Shown here one piece after another: positions 62,400 to 64,000 of a stretch of DNA of 64,000 nucleotides. The notes under the pieces were generated by a model. That model did no database searches and was not told the origin of the DNA. It saw only the letters and a program-made list of their open reading frames with translations. Within the stretch, counting starts at the first letter, position 1. Every line of letters begins with the position of its first letter. Source of the DNA: Paracoccaceae bacterium. Lineage in GTDB: Bacteria > Pseudomonadota > Alphaproteobacteria > Rhodobacterales > Rhodobacteraceae. Location of the stretch: assembly GCA_028284705.1 (NCBI GenBank), contig JANQRE010000014.1:62001-126000 (forward strand). Reading direction: 5' to 3'. The translations under genes were made by a program, and so were the position numbers.

Positions 62400-63829
62400 T
62401 GCACTGTGCAGACCATGCAGGGATCGAAACTGCGCACGATATGCTGGACGGCCAGGGGCGTGTCCTCGCCCGGCTCGACCTTTGCGCCAACCAGGGCGGC
62501 TTCGAGCGGTCCGGGTGTTCCGTCGCCGTCGCGCGGGCTGAAATTCCAAGTGGTCGGCGCGATGATCTGGTAGCCCGCAATCCGCCCCTCTTCGATGCGA
62601 AGCCAGTGCCCAAGCGAGCCCCGCGCTGCTTCCACCAACCCTTCCCCTTCTCCATGATTGGGGAGCGTGACCTCATCAAGAAACCGCTTCTCAGGTACGA
62701 TGGCATCCGCCCAGCGCTCCAGCAAAAGCTGCGTGCGTGCGATCTCTAGCAGACGCCCTGCGACCCGCGCGAGCACGCTGGAGCCCTGTGTCGCGAGATC
62801 ATTGGCTAGGGCGTGTCCATCCACCAACTGCCGCGCAAAGGCACCGGTCTCAACCGTCTGGCCCGCGAGGCGTGGAGCTTTGCACCAGCTATAACCCGGT
62901 TCAGACATGTCCTCGTCCGGGGCGGTCTGGCCGCGGGTCGGATGCGCGTCCTCGCCCAGCATCCAGGCGTGGCTGAGGTCTTCGCGAATATCCGCGGTGT
63001 CGAGCGGACGCACGCTGCCATCTTCCCAGACCCCGGGGCCGAAGCTGCGTGCGTTGCCTTGCGGGTAGGCGCCGAAGGACATGTATCGCCCGGGTCCGAT
63101 GCCCATGCGGCCAAGTTCCAGATCATTGGCGATCTCAATGAAAAGTCCGGCATCGCCCCGCGTCCAGGCCCGAAGCTCATTGGTCGAAGTGAGTTCAATG
63201 AACGCTTCAACGGGTGCGCCGAACACCACGTCTTCGAGGTATCGCCGAAACGCGGTCAGCGTGCTTCCGATCCGGATACGATCCCGGGCCGTCGGGGCTC
63301 GGGTGACACCGCCGGGTTGGATGGCCAGCGTATGCGGCCACTTGCCGCCAAGCAGTCCGACGATGTGCAGAAGCTGCGCGCGCGCCTCGGTCGCCTGACG
63401 AAGCGCCGAGCCCTTCATGGCTGTGAACCGCGCCATGGCCCGTTCATGCCAGAGACGTCCGGCATATCCGGGGCGGGCGAAATCGGGCATGAAGAACAGA
63501 TTGAAATGCGTGAGGTGGTCGCACATGTTCTCTACGCCATGCAGCAGTGCTGCGATCAGCGCGCCTTGTGGCGTCGGTTGGATGCCCGCGGCATTCGCAA
63601 GCGCCTGTGCGGCGGCAGCAGACTGGCTGATCGAACAAATCCCGCAAATGCGCGGCGTGATCGTCAAAGCGTCCATCGGCGATTTGCCCAGCAACATGGG
63701 CTCAAAGCCACGAAAGAGCGGCGAGTTGACATAAGCCGCTTTGACCCGCGCATCCTCAATTTCCAGGCGGACCTCCAGATCGCCCTCGACGCGATTGAAC
63801 GGCCCGACCAGCAAATCGCCTGCGCTCAT
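62396..63829 (-). CDS. hupV: Regulatory (sensor) hydrogenase large subunit HupV
   Basis: A 477-residue large subunit of the H2 sensor. It has 'RICGICSISQS' and ends exactly at 'DPCMVCTVH', without the cleavable tail of HupL, which is the mark of regulatory hydrogenases that need no endopeptidase. With HupU it senses H2 and signals through the kinase HupT (not in the window) to HupR. Its ATG overlaps the hupU stop. Confidence 0.95.
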   Translation of the reverse strand: MSAGDLLVGPFNRVEGDLEVRLEIEDARVKAAYVNSPLFRGFEPMLLGKSPMDALTITPRICGICSISQSAAAAQALANAAGIQPTPQGALIAALLHGVENMCDHLTHFNLFFMPDFARPGYAGRLWHERAMARFTAMKGSALRQATEARAQLLHIVGLLGGKWPHTLAIQPGGVTRAPTARDRIRIGSTLTAFRRYLEDVVFGAPVEAFIELTSTNELRAWTRGDAGLFIEIANDLELGRMGIGPGRYMSFGAYPQGNARSFGPGVWEDGSVRPLDTADIREDLSHAWMLGEDAHPTRGQTAPDEDMSEPGYSWCKAPRLAGQTVETGAFARQLVDGHALANDLATQGSSVLARVAGRLLEIARTQLLLERWADAIVPEKRFLDEVTLPNHGEGEGLVEAARGSLGHWLRIEEGRIAGYQIIAPTTWNFSPRDGDGTPGPLEAALVGAKVEPGEDTPLAVQHIVRSFDPCMVCTVH

Positions 63830-64000
63830 GGTTTGCGCGCTTTCACCTGAGGCGGCACCGTGATCCGATCGGACACCGCATTCTCTTCGATGCGTTTCGG
63901 CGTCGCCGCCTTCGAAAGGGAGGCCAACGCCATGAACCACGCTTTGGGCATATCCGTCGGCAATCCGACCGGGATACCGGCGAATTTTGGCGTCTCGGTG
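63826..64000 (-). CDS. hupU: Regulatory hydrogenase small subunit HupU, 3' end
   Basis: The last 57 codons of a gene that runs out of the window on the right. The translation ends '...ITVPPQVKARKP' and contains 'FAGIPVGLPTDMPKAWFM', a stretch expected in HupU/HoxB. Its stop overlaps the hupV start (ATGA). No membrane anchor is encoded at the C-terminus, as expected for a cytosolic sensor. Confidence 0.9.
   Translation of the reverse strand, partial: TETPKFAGIPVGLPTDMPKAWFMALASLSKAATPKRIEENAVSDRITVPPQVKARKP

Noticed and set aside
62813-63850. A 345-residue plus-strand frame
   Set aside because: Antisense shadow of hupV.

Overview
The window looks like a chromosomal segment of a Rhodobacterales (Roseobacter-group) alphaproteobacterium. 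The evidence is high GC, tight ATGA-type gene overlaps, TRAP and tripartite tricarboxylate transporters, and a hydrogenase cluster in the same gene order as in Rhodobacter capsulatus. No tRNA, rRNA, CRISPR array, transposase or integrase was found. The calls rest on motifs and gene context read by eye; no database search was run.

Positions 1-11.6 kb: the end of a TRAP transporter operon, then an acetate-use operon. The latter has acetyl-CoA synthetase, a translationally coupled adenylate kinase, a DUF4212 small subunit with a sodium:solute symporter, a cNMP/CBS/DUF294 protein, a small membrane protein and a membrane-anchored DnaQ-like exonuclease. Positions 11.6-21.4 kb: small stress-type genes, a TolB-like/TPR regulator flanked by a 14-bp inverted repeat, an RND efflux pump with its adaptor, and a TctDE-type two-component system. 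Positions 21.5-28.6 kb: a tricarboxylate transporter (TctC and a TctA-TctB fusion) with catabolic genes (PrpF-like isomerase, 2-hydroxyacid dehydrogenase, TcuA-like flavoprotein). Positions 28.6-32.4 kb: a DevBCA-type ABC exporter with a divergent TetR regulator and a clear palindromic operator.

Positions 32.4-46.8 kb are the accessory part. A four-gene operon (34.5-40.7 kb) encodes an unknown protein, a winged-helix/TolB/TPR regulator, a complete vanadium-haloperoxidase-type enzyme that begins with nine Ala-Tyr-Gly repeats, and a subtilisin-like protease. Two unknown genes lie divergently next to it. A membrane/ferric-reductase/EF-hand operon follows, with a divergent MarR gene. Then comes the most unusual locus (43.9-46.6 kb, minus strand). 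It encodes a repeat protein whose N-terminal half is acidic and Tyr-rich with no Lys/Arg, and whose C-terminal half is Pro/Arg-rich with no Asp/Glu. Downstream are a true class I protein arginine methyltransferase (PRMT) and, overlapping it, a borosin-type peptide-backbone N-methyltransferase. The PRMT ends in a domain that resembles the docking domain of split-borosin precursors. I read this as a candidate RiPP-like or protein-modification system combining arginine and backbone methylation.

Positions 46.8-64 kb (minus strand): an uptake [NiFe]-hydrogenase locus in the order hupU(partial)-hupV-hypF-hupS-hupL-small membrane gene-hupC-terminator-hupD-F-G-H-J-K-hypA-hypB-hupR-hypC-hypD-hypE. It encodes the H2 sensor, the structural enzyme, its membrane anchor, the full maturation machinery and the response regulator. 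The organism can therefore probably oxidise H2 and couple this to respiration.
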